A model generated the notes under the pieces. It was not told the DNA's origin, did no database searches, and saw nothing but the letters and a program-made list of their open reading frames with translations. From positions 1 to 36,637 of IMG/VR virus record IMGVR_UViG_3300032093_000403: a stretch of 36,637 nt of DNA, one strand, 5' to 3'. Position 1 is the first letter of the stretch. Every line of letters starts with the position of its first letter. Made by a program: the position numbers and the translations under genes. The DNA comes from a virus. This document shows positions 6,257 through 14,733 of the stretch, in pieces.

Positions 6257-8261
6257 TCTTTCTAAAGTGCTTGGTGGTCCTTGGTCACCGCCACCAGACA
6301 AGATTCTGGCCTCGCCTGAAGATCAGCTTCGCACCGCCATGATTGAGGCGGGTTTGGAGCCTCCCGAGTTTATTGCGATGGATGGCAAGATTCACCGCTT
6401 TAAGTCTGGCACTAAAGGCTCGCCTGGGCATGACAAGCCTGGCTGGTATTTGATCTTCGGGGATGGTGTGCCAGCCGGACGTTTTGGCTGCTGGCGATCA
6501 GGCATTGAAATGACGTGGCGTGCAGACGTTGGGCGCAAACTTACCCAGACTGAGGAGATGGCTAACGCCAGACGCATGGCTGAAGCAAAAACCCTGCGGG
6601 ATGCTGAGTTAGAGCGCAAGCATGAGATAGCCAGCAGCACAGTTGAAAAGATCTGGTCAGAGGCGCAGGGCGCATCTCCAGATCATCCTTACTTGCAACG
6701 CAAAAGCATCGGCGTACACGGTGCTCGAGTAACTGGAGACGGCAGGCTAGTTGTACCGCTTTACGATCCAGATGGATCACTTTCCAGCTTGCAATATATT
6801 GCCCACGATGGTGGAAAGCTCTATCACCCTGGTGGCGCTACAGGCGGGAAGTTCTGGATTCTTGGGACAATGGACGAGCCTGGCACGCTTTATGTGGCCG
6901 AGGGTTTTGCTACCGCAGCCACCATTCACGAGACCACAGGCCAACCCTGCGTGGTAGCCTTCTCAGCCTCAAACCTTGTGCCTGTTACCGGCACGCTGCG
7001 GGAAATGCATGGGGCAACACAGGACATTGTTATCGTTGCAGACCACGATCAGTCTGGGGTTGGTCAGCGATACGCAGAGCAGGCCAGCGCCAAGTTCGGC
7101 GCTCGGATGGTAATGCCTCCGATTTTGGGTGACGCTAATGATTACGCTAAGGCTGGGCATGATTTATCCAGCTTGTTGATGCCAGCCGCCGACGATTGGC
7201 TTATCCCTGCCGACGATTTTTCAGCTCAGCCAGCGCCCATTTCATGGCTGGTCAAACGCTGGTTGCAGGCCAATGCTTTGATAATGGTGCATGGCCCTTC
7301 CGGTGGAGGAAAAACCTTTGTGGTGCTTGACTGGTGCTTGCGTATTGCCTCCGGCACGACCGACTGGTGCGAGCAAAAGGTCAAGCCAGGCAGCGTGGTT
7401 TATCTGGCCGGTGAAGGCCATCACGGTCTGCGAGGTCGCATTGCAGCTTGGAAACATCACAATCAGGCCGGAAAGCTCAACATGTGGCTATCCAAAGATG
7501 GCTGCGATCTAAACACCCCAACCGGCTATCTCAAGGTGGTTGAGCAGGTCAGGGCGCTGCCAAAACCTCCCGAAATCATTGTGGTCGACACCTTGCATCG
7601 CTTTTTAGCTGGGGATGAAAACAGCGCCCAAGATGCCAAAACCATGCTCGATGCCTGTAATTCCTTAATGGGCGAGTTCCATTGCAGCGTTATTTTGGTG
7701 CACCACACCGGCGTGTCTGAGGAAGCCCAGCACCGCGCTCGAGGCTCATCAGCTTGGCGAGGTGCGCTGGACATCGAGATCAGCGTCATCCCAGGCAAAG
7801 ACAATATTCCCATGCAATTGGTGCAGCGCAAATCAAAAGACGCTGAATTAGCCCAGCCGTTACATGTTGAGCTACAGCAAGTAACCATCCCAGGCTGGTA
7901 TGACGAGGACAATCATCCGGTTACCAGTGCCGTTGTGGTTCAAGCACAGGCTCCACAAGCCCCTAAAAAAGAATCCAAGCTAGATGGACACCGAAAGACG
8001 TTTGAAAACGCTTGGTGGGCCACAGGTGCAGAAATCCGAGATGGTTTACCCTACCTCAGCCGGTCAGCCTTGAAAGACAAACTTGCCTCAGATGGCCGGA
8101 AACCACGAACAATCGAGAACGACTTGAGCGCTGCTTATTCGGATAAATTGATTGGATTACTTATCAATTCGGAAATTATTAGCCCATTTGAACACGGCTG
8201 GGTGATCTGCGATGAGGTTCAGGCAAGCGTTATGATAATGAGAAAAGGCGGTGAGAATTGA
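6249..8261 (+). CDS. Bifunctional primase-helicase (TOPRIM plus RecA-like helicase)
   Basis: A 670-residue replication protein. The N-terminal part (residues 1-120) recalls the DUF3987/zinc-free primase leader of phage and plasmid proteins. A TOPRIM domain follows, with YVAEGFATA around 215-223 (E218) and IVIVADHDQSG at 260-270 (D265, D267). The C-terminal RecA/AAA_25 helicase has Walker A HGPSGGGKT at 348-356, Walker B IIVVDT at 443-448 and VILVHHTG at 481-488. I chose ATG 6249, which has AAGGAG seven bases upstream; a TTG at 6243 also fits the frame. It probably unwinds the origin and primes replication. It is translationally linked to the small HTH gene. Confidence 0.88.
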   Translation: MADLSKVLGGPWSPPPDKILASPEDQLRTAMIEAGLEPPEFIAMDGKIHRFKSGTKGSPGHDKPGWYLIFGDGVPAGRFGCWRSGIEMTWRADVGRKLTQTEEMANARRMAEAKTLRDAELERKHEIASSTVEKIWSEAQGASPDHPYLQRKSIGVHGARVTGDGRLVVPLYDPDGSLSSLQYIAHDGGKLYHPGGATGGKFWILGTMDEPGTLYVAEGFATAATIHETTGQPCVVAFSASNLVPVTGTLREMHGATQDIVIVADHDQSGVGQRYAEQASAKFGARMVMPPILGDANDYAKAGHDLSSLLMPAADDWLIPADDFSAQPAPISWLVKRWLQANALIMVHGPSGGGKTFVVLDWCLRIASGTTDWCEQKVKPGSVVYLAGEGHHGLRGRIAAWKHHNQAGKLNMWLSKDGCDLNTPTGYLKVVEQVRALPKPPEIIVVDTLHRFLAGDENSAQDAKTMLDACNSLMGEFHCSVILVHHTGVSEEAQHRARGSSAWRGALDIEISVIPGKDNIPMQLVQRKSKDAELAQPLHVELQQVTIPGWYDEDNHPVTSAVVVQAQAPQAPKKESKLDGHRKTFENAWWATGAEIRDGLPYLSRSALKDKLASDGRKPRTIENDLSAAYSDKLIGLLINSEIISPFEHGWVICDEVQASVMIMRKGGEN

Positions 8262-8400
8262 AGCCCCCTAGCCCCCTGAATCCCCCTAGGGGGCATTTGA
8301 AGGTTAGGGGGCAAAACGCTCGAAAAGCCCCCTCCCCTCCCCTCACACCCTTTAGGGTGAGGGGGATAGGGGGGCATCGATGCGGCAAGTTTTTAGGGTA
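8262..8400. repeat. G/C-tract block with inverted repeats (candidate origin or control region)
   Basis: CCCCCT occurs at 8264, 8272, 8282 and 8328, and AGGGGG at 8288 and 8306. CCCCCTAGGGGG (8282-8293) is a perfect 12-bp palindrome. Around 8337-8364, CCCCTCACACCCT and AGGGTGAGGGG form a longer hairpin, and GCATCGATGC (8374-8383) is a further palindrome. No coding frame or ribosome-binding site fits. The block lies just after the primase-helicase gene and before the DnaA box. It could be an origin, a terminator cluster or a protein-binding array. Confidence 0.6.
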
Positions 8401-8402
8401 AG

Positions 8403-8411
8403 TTATCCACA
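8403..8411 (+). promoter_or_regulatory. Consensus DnaA box
   Basis: TTATCCACA is an exact match to the bacterial consensus DnaA-binding site. It stands alone here, next to the G/C-tract block and upstream of an AT-rich stretch (8430-8475). One 9-mer can occur by chance, but the position in the only larger non-coding gap near the replication genes makes a role in initiation plausible. Confidence 0.45.
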
Positions 8412-8478
8412 GGCAGGTTAGTGACTACTTACAAAAATGAAGTTGCACAAAGAATAAAAAAGAAAGGATAATCAAAGC

Positions 8479-9009
8479 ATGAGCACAAAATCACACAATC
8501 CCGCAGATAAGGTCGAGCAGTGGCCCATCGACAAACTTATCCCCTACGCTAAAAATTCTCGCATTCACTCCGATGAGCAGGTTGCACAAATTGCATCCTC
8601 GATTAAGGAATGGGGATTTACCACGGCAGTCTTGGTTGACGAGTCCGGCAGCATCATTGCTGGTCATGGTCGATTGATGGCTGCGCGTAAACTAGGCATG
8701 GCATCATTGCCGGTCATGGTGGCTAAAGGCTGGTCCGATGCCCAAAAGCGTGCCTACATTATTGCTGATAATAAATTGGCATTAAATGCTGGCTGGGACA
8801 ATAAGCTGCTGGCGCTTGAGTTGGGTGAAATTAAAGACCTTGGCTTTGACCTAGACTTAATTGGCTACAGTGCTGGAGAAATTGCCGGATTAACTTTTGA
8901 AGAAAAAGATTTATACCCTGATTCCAGCACGCAAGAAATTGATCCAGATGATTACAACATGGGACATCAATGCCCAAAATGCGGATTTGAGTTTGATGAT
9001 GATAAATAA
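8479..9009 (+). CDS. ParB/Srx-like nuclease-domain protein with C-terminal zinc motif
   Basis: A 176-residue protein with a ParB N-terminal-type domain at about residues 13-115: IDKLIPYAKNSRIHSDEQVA, then GSIIAGHGRLMAARKLGM, then IADNKLALNAGWD. In many phages this domain is fused to a DNA methyltransferase; here it ends instead in a small CPKCGFEF motif (C165, C168). The methyltransferase follows as a separate gene overlapping by 14 bases. There is no ParA, so plasmid-type partition is unlikely. It probably recognises DNA for the methyltransferase or acts as a CTP/ATP-dependent nuclease. AAAGGA precedes the ATG at a long spacing of about 11 bases. Confidence 0.75.
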   Translation: MSTKSHNPADKVEQWPIDKLIPYAKNSRIHSDEQVAQIASSIKEWGFTTAVLVDESGSIIAGHGRLMAARKLGMASLPVMVAKGWSDAQKRAYIIADNKLALNAGWDNKLLALELGEIKDLGFDLDLIGYSAGEIAGLTFEEKDLYPDSSTQEIDPDDYNMGHQCPKCGFEFDDDK

Positions 9010-10060
9010 ACCAGATTGTGCTTGGAATTTGAAAGACCTTGAAGCTGTTCCAAAAAATGGCATCAAAGTCATGAGCACTTTTGCTTGTGGTGGTGGCTCT
9101 AGCATGGGATATAAACGCGCTGGATGTGAAGTGATTGCAGCCAACGACATTGACCCAGAAATGGCGTGGCATTACAAGCTGAATATCAATCCAAAGCATT
9201 ATTTCCTTTGTCCAATTGGTGAATTACTAGAAAAGGAATTGCCAGAGGAACTCTACAATTTAGATATTCTTGACGGTTCGCCGCCTTGTTCTACTTTTAG
9301 CATGGCAGGCAGCAGAGAAAAGGCTTGGGGCAAAAACAAGCACTTTCGAGAAGGCCAAGCAAAGCAAGTTTTATCTGACTTGTTTTTTGACTATCTTGAC
9401 TTAATAGGAAAGCTCAAGCCAAAGGTAGCTATTGCCGAGAACGTCAAGGGAATGTTGATTGGCAATGCCAAAGGCTATACAAAGATGGTAATGGCACGAT
9501 TCAAAGAGTTGGGTTATCGGCCACAGTTGTTCTTGTTAAATGGTGCAGATTGTGGTGTTCCACAGAGGCGTGAACGGGTTTTCTTTGTGGCCATTCGTAA
9601 TGACATTAAAGTTCATCCATTAAAATTAGCGCCAAAACATCAATGGATTAATTGCGAAAATGCTACAAAAGATTTAAAAATAACTTCAGATGAATTGGAA
9701 GAAGTTAAATTTACTGCTAATACAGATTTAATCTGGTGGCCTAAAACTCGTCCAGGTGAGGATTATGGAGATGCTGTTAAACGTAGTGGACAACCAGTCA
9801 AATTATGGAATTCAAAAAAACTTGATCCAAATGCACCATCTTTAACATTGACCGCAACTCATACAATGTTCAAACATTGGAAAGAACCAAGACATCTAAC
9901 GTTTCGTGAATACGTGAGATTGGGAGCATTTCCAGATGATTATCAAGCTAAATCAGACAAGATCGGCAAGTACATGATTGGGATGAGTGTTCCTCCTAAA
10001 ATGACTGAACAGGTCGCTCGTGCAGTAATTGACCAATGGCTTTTGCCAAAGGATAAATAA
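8996..10060 (+). CDS. C5-cytosine DNA methyltransferase
   Basis: A 354-residue protein with the ordered motifs of the DNA C5-methyltransferase family. These are the SAM-binding motif I (MSTFACGGGSSMGYKRAG, residues 26-43), catalytic loop SPPCST with C98, AENV at 147-150 and QRRERVFFV at 190-198; after the target-recognition region come LTATHTMFKHW and a C-terminal motif X-like segment. Motif I is unusual (FACGGGSSMG rather than FAGxGGxxxG). ATG 8996 is used; 8999 is equally possible. The frame is open further upstream inside the ParB-like gene. It is AT-richer than the terminase genes that follow, suggesting separate acquisition. Likely role: protecting phage DNA from restriction. Confidence 0.88.
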   Translation: MMINKPDCAWNLKDLEAVPKNGIKVMSTFACGGGSSMGYKRAGCEVIAANDIDPEMAWHYKLNINPKHYFLCPIGELLEKELPEELYNLDILDGSPPCSTFSMAGSREKAWGKNKHFREGQAKQVLSDLFFDYLDLIGKLKPKVAIAENVKGMLIGNAKGYTKMVMARFKELGYRPQLFLLNGADCGVPQRRERVFFVAIRNDIKVHPLKLAPKHQWINCENATKDLKITSDELEEVKFTANTDLIWWPKTRPGEDYGDAVKRSGQPVKLWNSKKLDPNAPSLTLTATHTMFKHWKEPRHLTFREYVRLGAFPDDYQAKSDKIGKYMIGMSVPPKMTEQVARAVIDQWLLPKDK

Positions 10061-10473
10061 TGGCTAAAACTGAAAAACCACTACTAAAAAAGCGTGGGCA
10101 AAATGGCGGCGCTCGTCCAGGCGCTGGCAGACCAGCCTTTGAGCCGACAGATGCCGAGCGAAAGCAGGTAGAAGCCTTGTCGGGCTACGGCCTACCAATT
10201 GACCAGATCGGCGCACTGGTGCGCGATGGCATACACATTGACACGCTTCGAGCACACTTTAGCTCTGAGCTGCAATCGGGCAAGGCCAAGGCAAATGCTC
10301 AGGTTGGCAAGACGCTGTTCAGCAAAGTTATGGCAGGTGACACAACCGCAGCTATCTGGTGGTCCAAAACCCAGATGCGCTGGGCTGAAACCCAAAAGCA
10401 TGAGGTAACCGGCGCAGATGGTGCGCCCCTAGAGTTCCGAGAAATCAAGCGAACAGTGGTAAAAAATGGCTGA
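10060..10473 (+). CDS. Terminase small subunit
   Basis: A 137-residue protein. The basic N-terminus contains GGARPGAGRPAF (about residues 16-27), a common opening of phage terminase small subunits, followed by a helix-turn-helix-like segment (YGLPIDQIGALVRDGIHIDT) and a helical oligomerisation region (SGKAKANAQVGKTLF). It should bind the packaging site and present DNA to the large subunit. The ATG overlaps the methyltransferase stop by one base (TAATG), and its end overlaps the large subunit by 8 bases. The packaging site probably lies in or just upstream of this gene. Confidence 0.85.
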   Translation: MAKTEKPLLKKRGQNGGARPGAGRPAFEPTDAERKQVEALSGYGLPIDQIGALVRDGIHIDTLRAHFSSELQSGKAKANAQVGKTLFSKVMAGDTTAAIWWSKTQMRWAETQKHEVTGADGAPLEFREIKRTVVKNG

Positions 10474-11692
10474 GGTGCTGGAGCTGGCTACCCCAGAATG
10501 GGCGCTGCCCCTGCTTGAACCCTCGCGCTACAAAGGCGCATGGGGAGGCCGAGGCTCCGGCAAGTCCCACATGTTTGCCGAGCTGATGATCGAGTCCCAC
10601 ATCATGGACCAGAAGCGGCGCAGCGTCTGCGTTCGTGAAATCCAGAAGTCCCTGAACCAGTCGGTCAAGCGCCTGCTAGAGACCAAAATCGAGGCCATGA
10701 ACGCTGGCGCTTACTTCGAGGTGCAGGAAGCTGTCATCAAGTCCAAGAAGGGTGATGGCATGATTATCTTCCAAGGCATGCAAAACCACACAGCCGACTC
10801 GATCAAGTCGCTGGAAGGCTACGACTGCGCCTGGGTGGAGGAAGCCCAGTCCCTAAGCCAGACCAGCTTGGATCTGCTGCGCCCAACTATCCGAAAGCCT
10901 GAGTCCGAGCTGTGGTTCACGTGGAACCCTCGCCAGCAGAACGACCCTGTTGACTTCCTTTTGCGTGGCCCGACACCGCCCAAAGATGCGACCGTCCTGA
11001 AGGTCAACTTTATGGACAACCCTTGGTTCCCTGACGTTCTCCGAGACGAAATGGATTACGACAAGCGGCGTGATCCCGACAAGTACCAGCACGTTTGGAT
11101 GGGAAGTTACCTCACCAACAGCAATGCCAGAGTCTTTAAGAACTGGCGCATCGACGAGTTTGAGGCTCCCCGCGACGCTATCCACCGGCTCGGCGCAGAC
11201 TGGGGGTTTGCTGTTGACCCGACTACTTTGGTGCGCTGCCACATTATTGGGCGCACCCTTTACATCGACTATGAGGCCTACATGGTGGGCTGCGAGATCG
11301 TCAACACCCCTGAGCTGTTCATGCAGGTGCCGGAGGCAGAGAAATGGCCTATCGTTGCCGACTCAGCTAGGCCAGAGACCATTAGCCACATGAGGAAAAA
11401 TGGCTTCCCCAAAATCATGACCGCAGTCAAAGGCCCGAAGTCAGTCGAGGAAGGCATCGAGTTCCTCAAGAACTACGACATCGTGGTCCACCCTCGATGC
11501 ACTCACACAATCGACGAGCTGACCCTGTATTCTTACAAAACCGATTCGCTGACTGGGCGCATCCTGCCGGTGCTTGAAGACAAGAAAAACCACGTGATTG
11601 ATGCCCTGCGCTACGCTTGCGAAGGTGTCCGGCGCTCAAACGCAACAAAAACAACTGCATTCACACCATTGCCCACAATGCACAAGTGGTGA
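10466..11692 (+). CDS. Terminase large subunit
   Basis: A 408-residue DNA-packaging motor. The N-terminal ATPase has Walker A GGRGSGKS at 27-34 and Walker B CAWVEEAQ at 121-128 with adjacent catalytic Glu residues. A coupling motif-like FTWNP lies at 151-155. The C-terminal RNase H-like nuclease shows the expected acidic residues D245 (GADWGFAVDP), D299 (VADSARPE) and D379 (HVIDALRYA). The layout fits the PBSX/Terminase_3-6 type used by headful-packaging phages. Its start overlaps the small subunit gene. Confidence 0.93.
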   Translation: MAEVLELATPEWALPLLEPSRYKGAWGGRGSGKSHMFAELMIESHIMDQKRRSVCVREIQKSLNQSVKRLLETKIEAMNAGAYFEVQEAVIKSKKGDGMIIFQGMQNHTADSIKSLEGYDCAWVEEAQSLSQTSLDLLRPTIRKPESELWFTWNPRQQNDPVDFLLRGPTPPKDATVLKVNFMDNPWFPDVLRDEMDYDKRRDPDKYQHVWMGSYLTNSNARVFKNWRIDEFEAPRDAIHRLGADWGFAVDPTTLVRCHIIGRTLYIDYEAYMVGCEIVNTPELFMQVPEAEKWPIVADSARPETISHMRKNGFPKIMTAVKGPKSVEEGIEFLKNYDIVVHPRCTHTIDELTLYSYKTDSLTGRILPVLEDKKNHVIDALRYACEGVRRSNATKTTAFTPLPTMHKW

Positions 11693-11721
11693 GATACTTG
11701 CAAAAAATGAGGAATTAACTT

Positions 11722-13782
11722 ATGGCCCGACTTTCCAACGACCAGCGACTTGCTAACCTGCACTCCGAGGCGTTAGCTCAGTTTGATGATGTGCAAAGCG
11801 CCCTGCGCGATGAGCGCCTGCAATGCCTGCAAGATCGGCGCTTTTACTCTTTGGCAGGCAGTCAATGGGAAGGCCCACTCTGGGACCAGTACGAAAACAA
11901 GCCAAAGTTTGAGGTCAACAAGATTATGTTGGCCGTGATTCGGGTGGTCAACGAGTACCGCAATAACCGCATCACCGTGGACTACGTGTCCAAAGATGGC
12001 CAAGAGAATGACAAGCTGGCCGAGGTTTGCGACGGTCTTTACCGCGCAGATGAGCAGGCATCGGTAGCTGACGAGGCTTACGACAACGCTTTTGAGGAAG
12101 CAGTTGGCGGCGGCATTGGAGCCTGGCGCTTGCGTACTGTTTACGAAGACGAAGAAAACGACGAGGATGACCGGCAGCGCATTCGCATCGAGCCGATCTT
12201 TGATGCCGACAGCTCAGTGTTCTTTGACCTTGGGGCCAAGCGACAGGACAAGTCCGATGCCAAGTATTGCTTTGTCGTGACCAGCATGACCCGCCAGGCA
12301 TACAAAGAAACCTGGGGAGATGACCCAACCGACTGGCCAAAGATCATCCACCAGTATGAATTCGACTGGTGTACACCCGACGTTGTTTACGTTGCCGAGT
12401 ATTACAAGGTCGAGGAAAAGACCGAGACCATTCGCATCTTCCAAGCCATCGACGGCACTGAGGAGCGTTATACCCAAGCCGACTTTGCGGCAGACGAAGC
12501 CCTTGAGGAAACCTTAGCCGCCATCGGCACCCGCGAGGTTCGGCAGAAGAAGGTCAAGCGCAAGCGAGTGCGCAAGTACGTTATGTCTGGCGGTAGAGTG
12601 CTCGAAGACGCAGGCTACATTGCAGGCAAGTGCATTCCAATCGTCGTGGTCTATGGCAAACGCTGGTTTGTGGATAACGTTGAGCGTTGCATGGGTCATG
12701 TCCGTCTGGCAAAGGATGCCCAGCGCCTAAAAAATATGCAGCTCTCTAAGCTGGGCGAGATCAGTGCGCTGTCGAGCGTCGAAAAGCCGATTCTGACTCC
12801 AGAGCAGGTGGCTGGCCACCAAGTGATGTGGGCCGAGGATAACCTGAAGGATTATCCTTACCTGCTAATCAATCCAGTTACAGACCAGAATGGCAACCAA
12901 GCAATCAGTGGGCCAGTGGCTTACACCAAAAGCCCACAAATCCCACCTGCAATGGCGGCTCTCTTGCAGATCACCGAGACCGACATGCAGGACATCTTGG
13001 GCAACCCAGCCGGTGCTGAGAAGATGGTCAGCAACATTTCAGGCAAGGCTGTTGAGATGATTCAGTCTCGGGTTGATGGCCAGGCCTACATTTACATGAG
13101 CAACTTTGCCAAGGGCATGAAACGCTGCGGCGAGATCTGGCTCTCAATGGCTCGTGAGATCTACACCGAAGAAAAGCGCAAAATGAAGACCATTGCCGCT
13201 ACTGGTGAGGCCAGCACAATTGAGCTGATGCAGCCGACCATCGACGAAGAAACCGGCAAACTCATGATGGAAAACGACATCAGCTCCGCCACCTTTGATG
13301 TCGTGGCCGATGTTGGGCCAACTAGCAGCAGCAAAAAGCAGGCCACCGTCCGAGCCATCACTGGCATGTTGCAGATTACGCAAGACCCAGAGACCGCGCA
13401 GGTTCTGACCGCTATGGCCATGATGAACATGGAAGGCGAAGGCTTGAGCGACACCAATGCTTACTTCCGCAAGAAGCTGCTGCGCATGGGTGCAGTCAAG
13501 CCGACAGAAGAAGAAACACAGGAAATGATGGCTGAGATGCAAGGCCAGCCAGAAGATCCAAACTCGATTTTCTTGCAGGCGGCTGCTGAAGAAGCCACCG
13601 CCAAGGCAGCGAAGGCTCGTGCCGATACAGTCGAGACCGTGGCCAGCGCAGAATTGAAGCGTGCTCAGACGCTTGAGACCTTGGGTAAGGTTGACGAGAC
13701 GGTGCAAAACATGTCTTTGACCAATGCCGAGGCAGTGCAGGAGCTTTTGCAGGGACAAATTGTCCAGCCTGTTGTCAGATAA
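11722..13782 (+). CDS. Portal protein (P22 gp1-like)
   Basis: A 686-residue protein, close to the 725 residues of P22 gp1. The N-terminal region (RRFYSLAGSQWEGPLWDQY...FEVNKIMLAVIRVVNEYRNNR, split here by a charged linker) matches the P22-type portal family: a conserved 'NRxxxxV....N..R.NRI' segment near residues 55-80. The C-terminal 90 residues (about 600-686) are Ala/Glu/Lys/Gln-rich and helical, like the barrel of P22 portals. It forms the 12-subunit vertex ring through which DNA enters and leaves. GAGGAA precedes the ATG. The position, terminase-portal-scaffold-coat, is canonical. Confidence 0.9.
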   Translation: MARLSNDQRLANLHSEALAQFDDVQSALRDERLQCLQDRRFYSLAGSQWEGPLWDQYENKPKFEVNKIMLAVIRVVNEYRNNRITVDYVSKDGQENDKLAEVCDGLYRADEQASVADEAYDNAFEEAVGGGIGAWRLRTVYEDEENDEDDRQRIRIEPIFDADSSVFFDLGAKRQDKSDAKYCFVVTSMTRQAYKETWGDDPTDWPKIIHQYEFDWCTPDVVYVAEYYKVEEKTETIRIFQAIDGTEERYTQADFAADEALEETLAAIGTREVRQKKVKRKRVRKYVMSGGRVLEDAGYIAGKCIPIVVVYGKRWFVDNVERCMGHVRLAKDAQRLKNMQLSKLGEISALSSVEKPILTPEQVAGHQVMWAEDNLKDYPYLLINPVTDQNGNQAISGPVAYTKSPQIPPAMAALLQITETDMQDILGNPAGAEKMVSNISGKAVEMIQSRVDGQAYIYMSNFAKGMKRCGEIWLSMAREIYTEEKRKMKTIAATGEASTIELMQPTIDEETGKLMMENDISSATFDVVADVGPTSSSKKQATVRAITGMLQITQDPETAQVLTAMAMMNMEGEGLSDTNAYFRKKLLRMGAVKPTEEETQEMMAEMQGQPEDPNSIFLQAAAEEATAKAAKARADTVETVASAELKRAQTLETLGKVDETVQNMSLTNAEAVQELLQGQIVQPVVR

Positions 13783-13856
13783 TTGAAAACGGTAGAGAAT
13801 GTGATAAGCGGCATCCACCCAGCCGTTCTAATGGGTGAGTTTGATGGGGTTTAAAG

Positions 13857-14711
13857 ATGAACGCACAGGCAGATCAGGACGAGATCGAAATCGAGGAAAC
13901 CATTGTTGAAGATGAACAGCCGCTAGAGGTGCAAGCCGAAGGTGAGGAACAGTCCGAAGACGAAGGCGAATCCGATGAAGTGATCGTATCCATTGGTGAG
14001 GAAGCGCCACCTCCCGAAGAACAGACTCATGCGCCTGAATGGGTACGCGAGTTGCGTAAGACAAACAGGGAATTGCAACGTCAAAATCGTGAACTGCAAG
14101 GCAAGCTACAAAGTACCGCACAGACTGAGACCAAACCAGTTGTGCTGGGCAAGAAGCCGACACTTGAAGACAGCGACTATGACTCTGAAAAGTTTGAGGC
14201 AGCACTAGCTGATTGGTTTGATCGTAAGCGACAAGCCGATGAAGCAAATGCCAAGCAGGAGGCTGAAGTTATGACTCAGCAGAAAGCCTGGCAGGCCAAA
14301 CTGGATGGCTACGGCAAGGCGAAAGCCGAGCTGCGAGTTAAAGATTTTGATGACGCTGAGGCAGTAGCTCAAGAGTTATTCAACATCACCCAACAAGGCA
14401 TAGTGTTGCAAGGAGCTGACAATCCCGCGCTTGTGATTTACGCACTTGGCAAAAACCCAAAGAAAGCGAAAGAGCTGTCAGACATCAAAGACCCCGTAAA
14501 GTTTGCCTTTGCGGTTGCGAAACTGGAGAAGGAATTGAAAGTGACGAACCGAAAAGCAGCGCCACCACCAGAGCGAATTGTGTCAGGAACTGGCCGAGTA
14601 TCTGGTGCGGTAGACTCAACCCTTGAACGGCTGCGAGAAGAAGCGGCACGCACTGGCAACATGACGAAAGTCATCCAGTACAAATCGCAGAAACGAGCGG
14701 CATCCAAATAA
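13857..14711 (+). CDS. Scaffolding protein (P22 gp8-like position)
   Basis: A 284-residue protein between portal and coat. The first 60 residues are strongly acidic (multiple EDE and EEE runs), followed by a coiled-coil stretch with repeated NRELQ (residues 62-82), a helical middle, and a basic C-terminus (SGTGRVSGAVDSTLERLREE...YKSQKRAASK). P22 scaffold (303 aa) likewise ends in a basic coat-binding helix-turn-helix. The protein should direct coat assembly and then leave the procapsid. The family call rests mostly on size, charge pattern and position. Confidence 0.8.
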   Translation: MNAQADQDEIEIEETIVEDEQPLEVQAEGEEQSEDEGESDEVIVSIGEEAPPPEEQTHAPEWVRELRKTNRELQRQNRELQGKLQSTAQTETKPVVLGKKPTLEDSDYDSEKFEAALADWFDRKRQADEANAKQEAEVMTQQKAWQAKLDGYGKAKAELRVKDFDDAEAVAQELFNITQQGIVLQGADNPALVIYALGKNPKKAKELSDIKDPVKFAFAVAKLEKELKVTNRKAAPPPERIVSGTGRVSGAVDSTLERLREEAARTGNMTKVIQYKSQKRAASK

Positions 14712-14733
14712 TTTTTTGATTTAGGAGCCAATT

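Noticed and set aside
8262-8400. CRISPR-like repeat array
   Set aside because: The C/G tracts are irregular in spacing and length, with no spacers of uniform size and no cas genes.
8443-8474. Possible promoter TTGCAC-18-GATAAT before the ParB-like gene
   Set aside because: The start site would fall at the ATG itself and the -10 overlaps the ribosome-binding site, so it is probably chance.
8479-9009. Plasmid partition system
   Set aside because: No ParA and no parS-like repeats are seen; the ParB-like domain is of the type accompanying phage methyltransferases.
13144-13818. Long minus-strand open frame (224 codons) opposite the portal gene
   Set aside because: It lies antisense to the well-supported portal C-terminus, has no ribosome-binding site and a composition expected from a mirrored helical gene.
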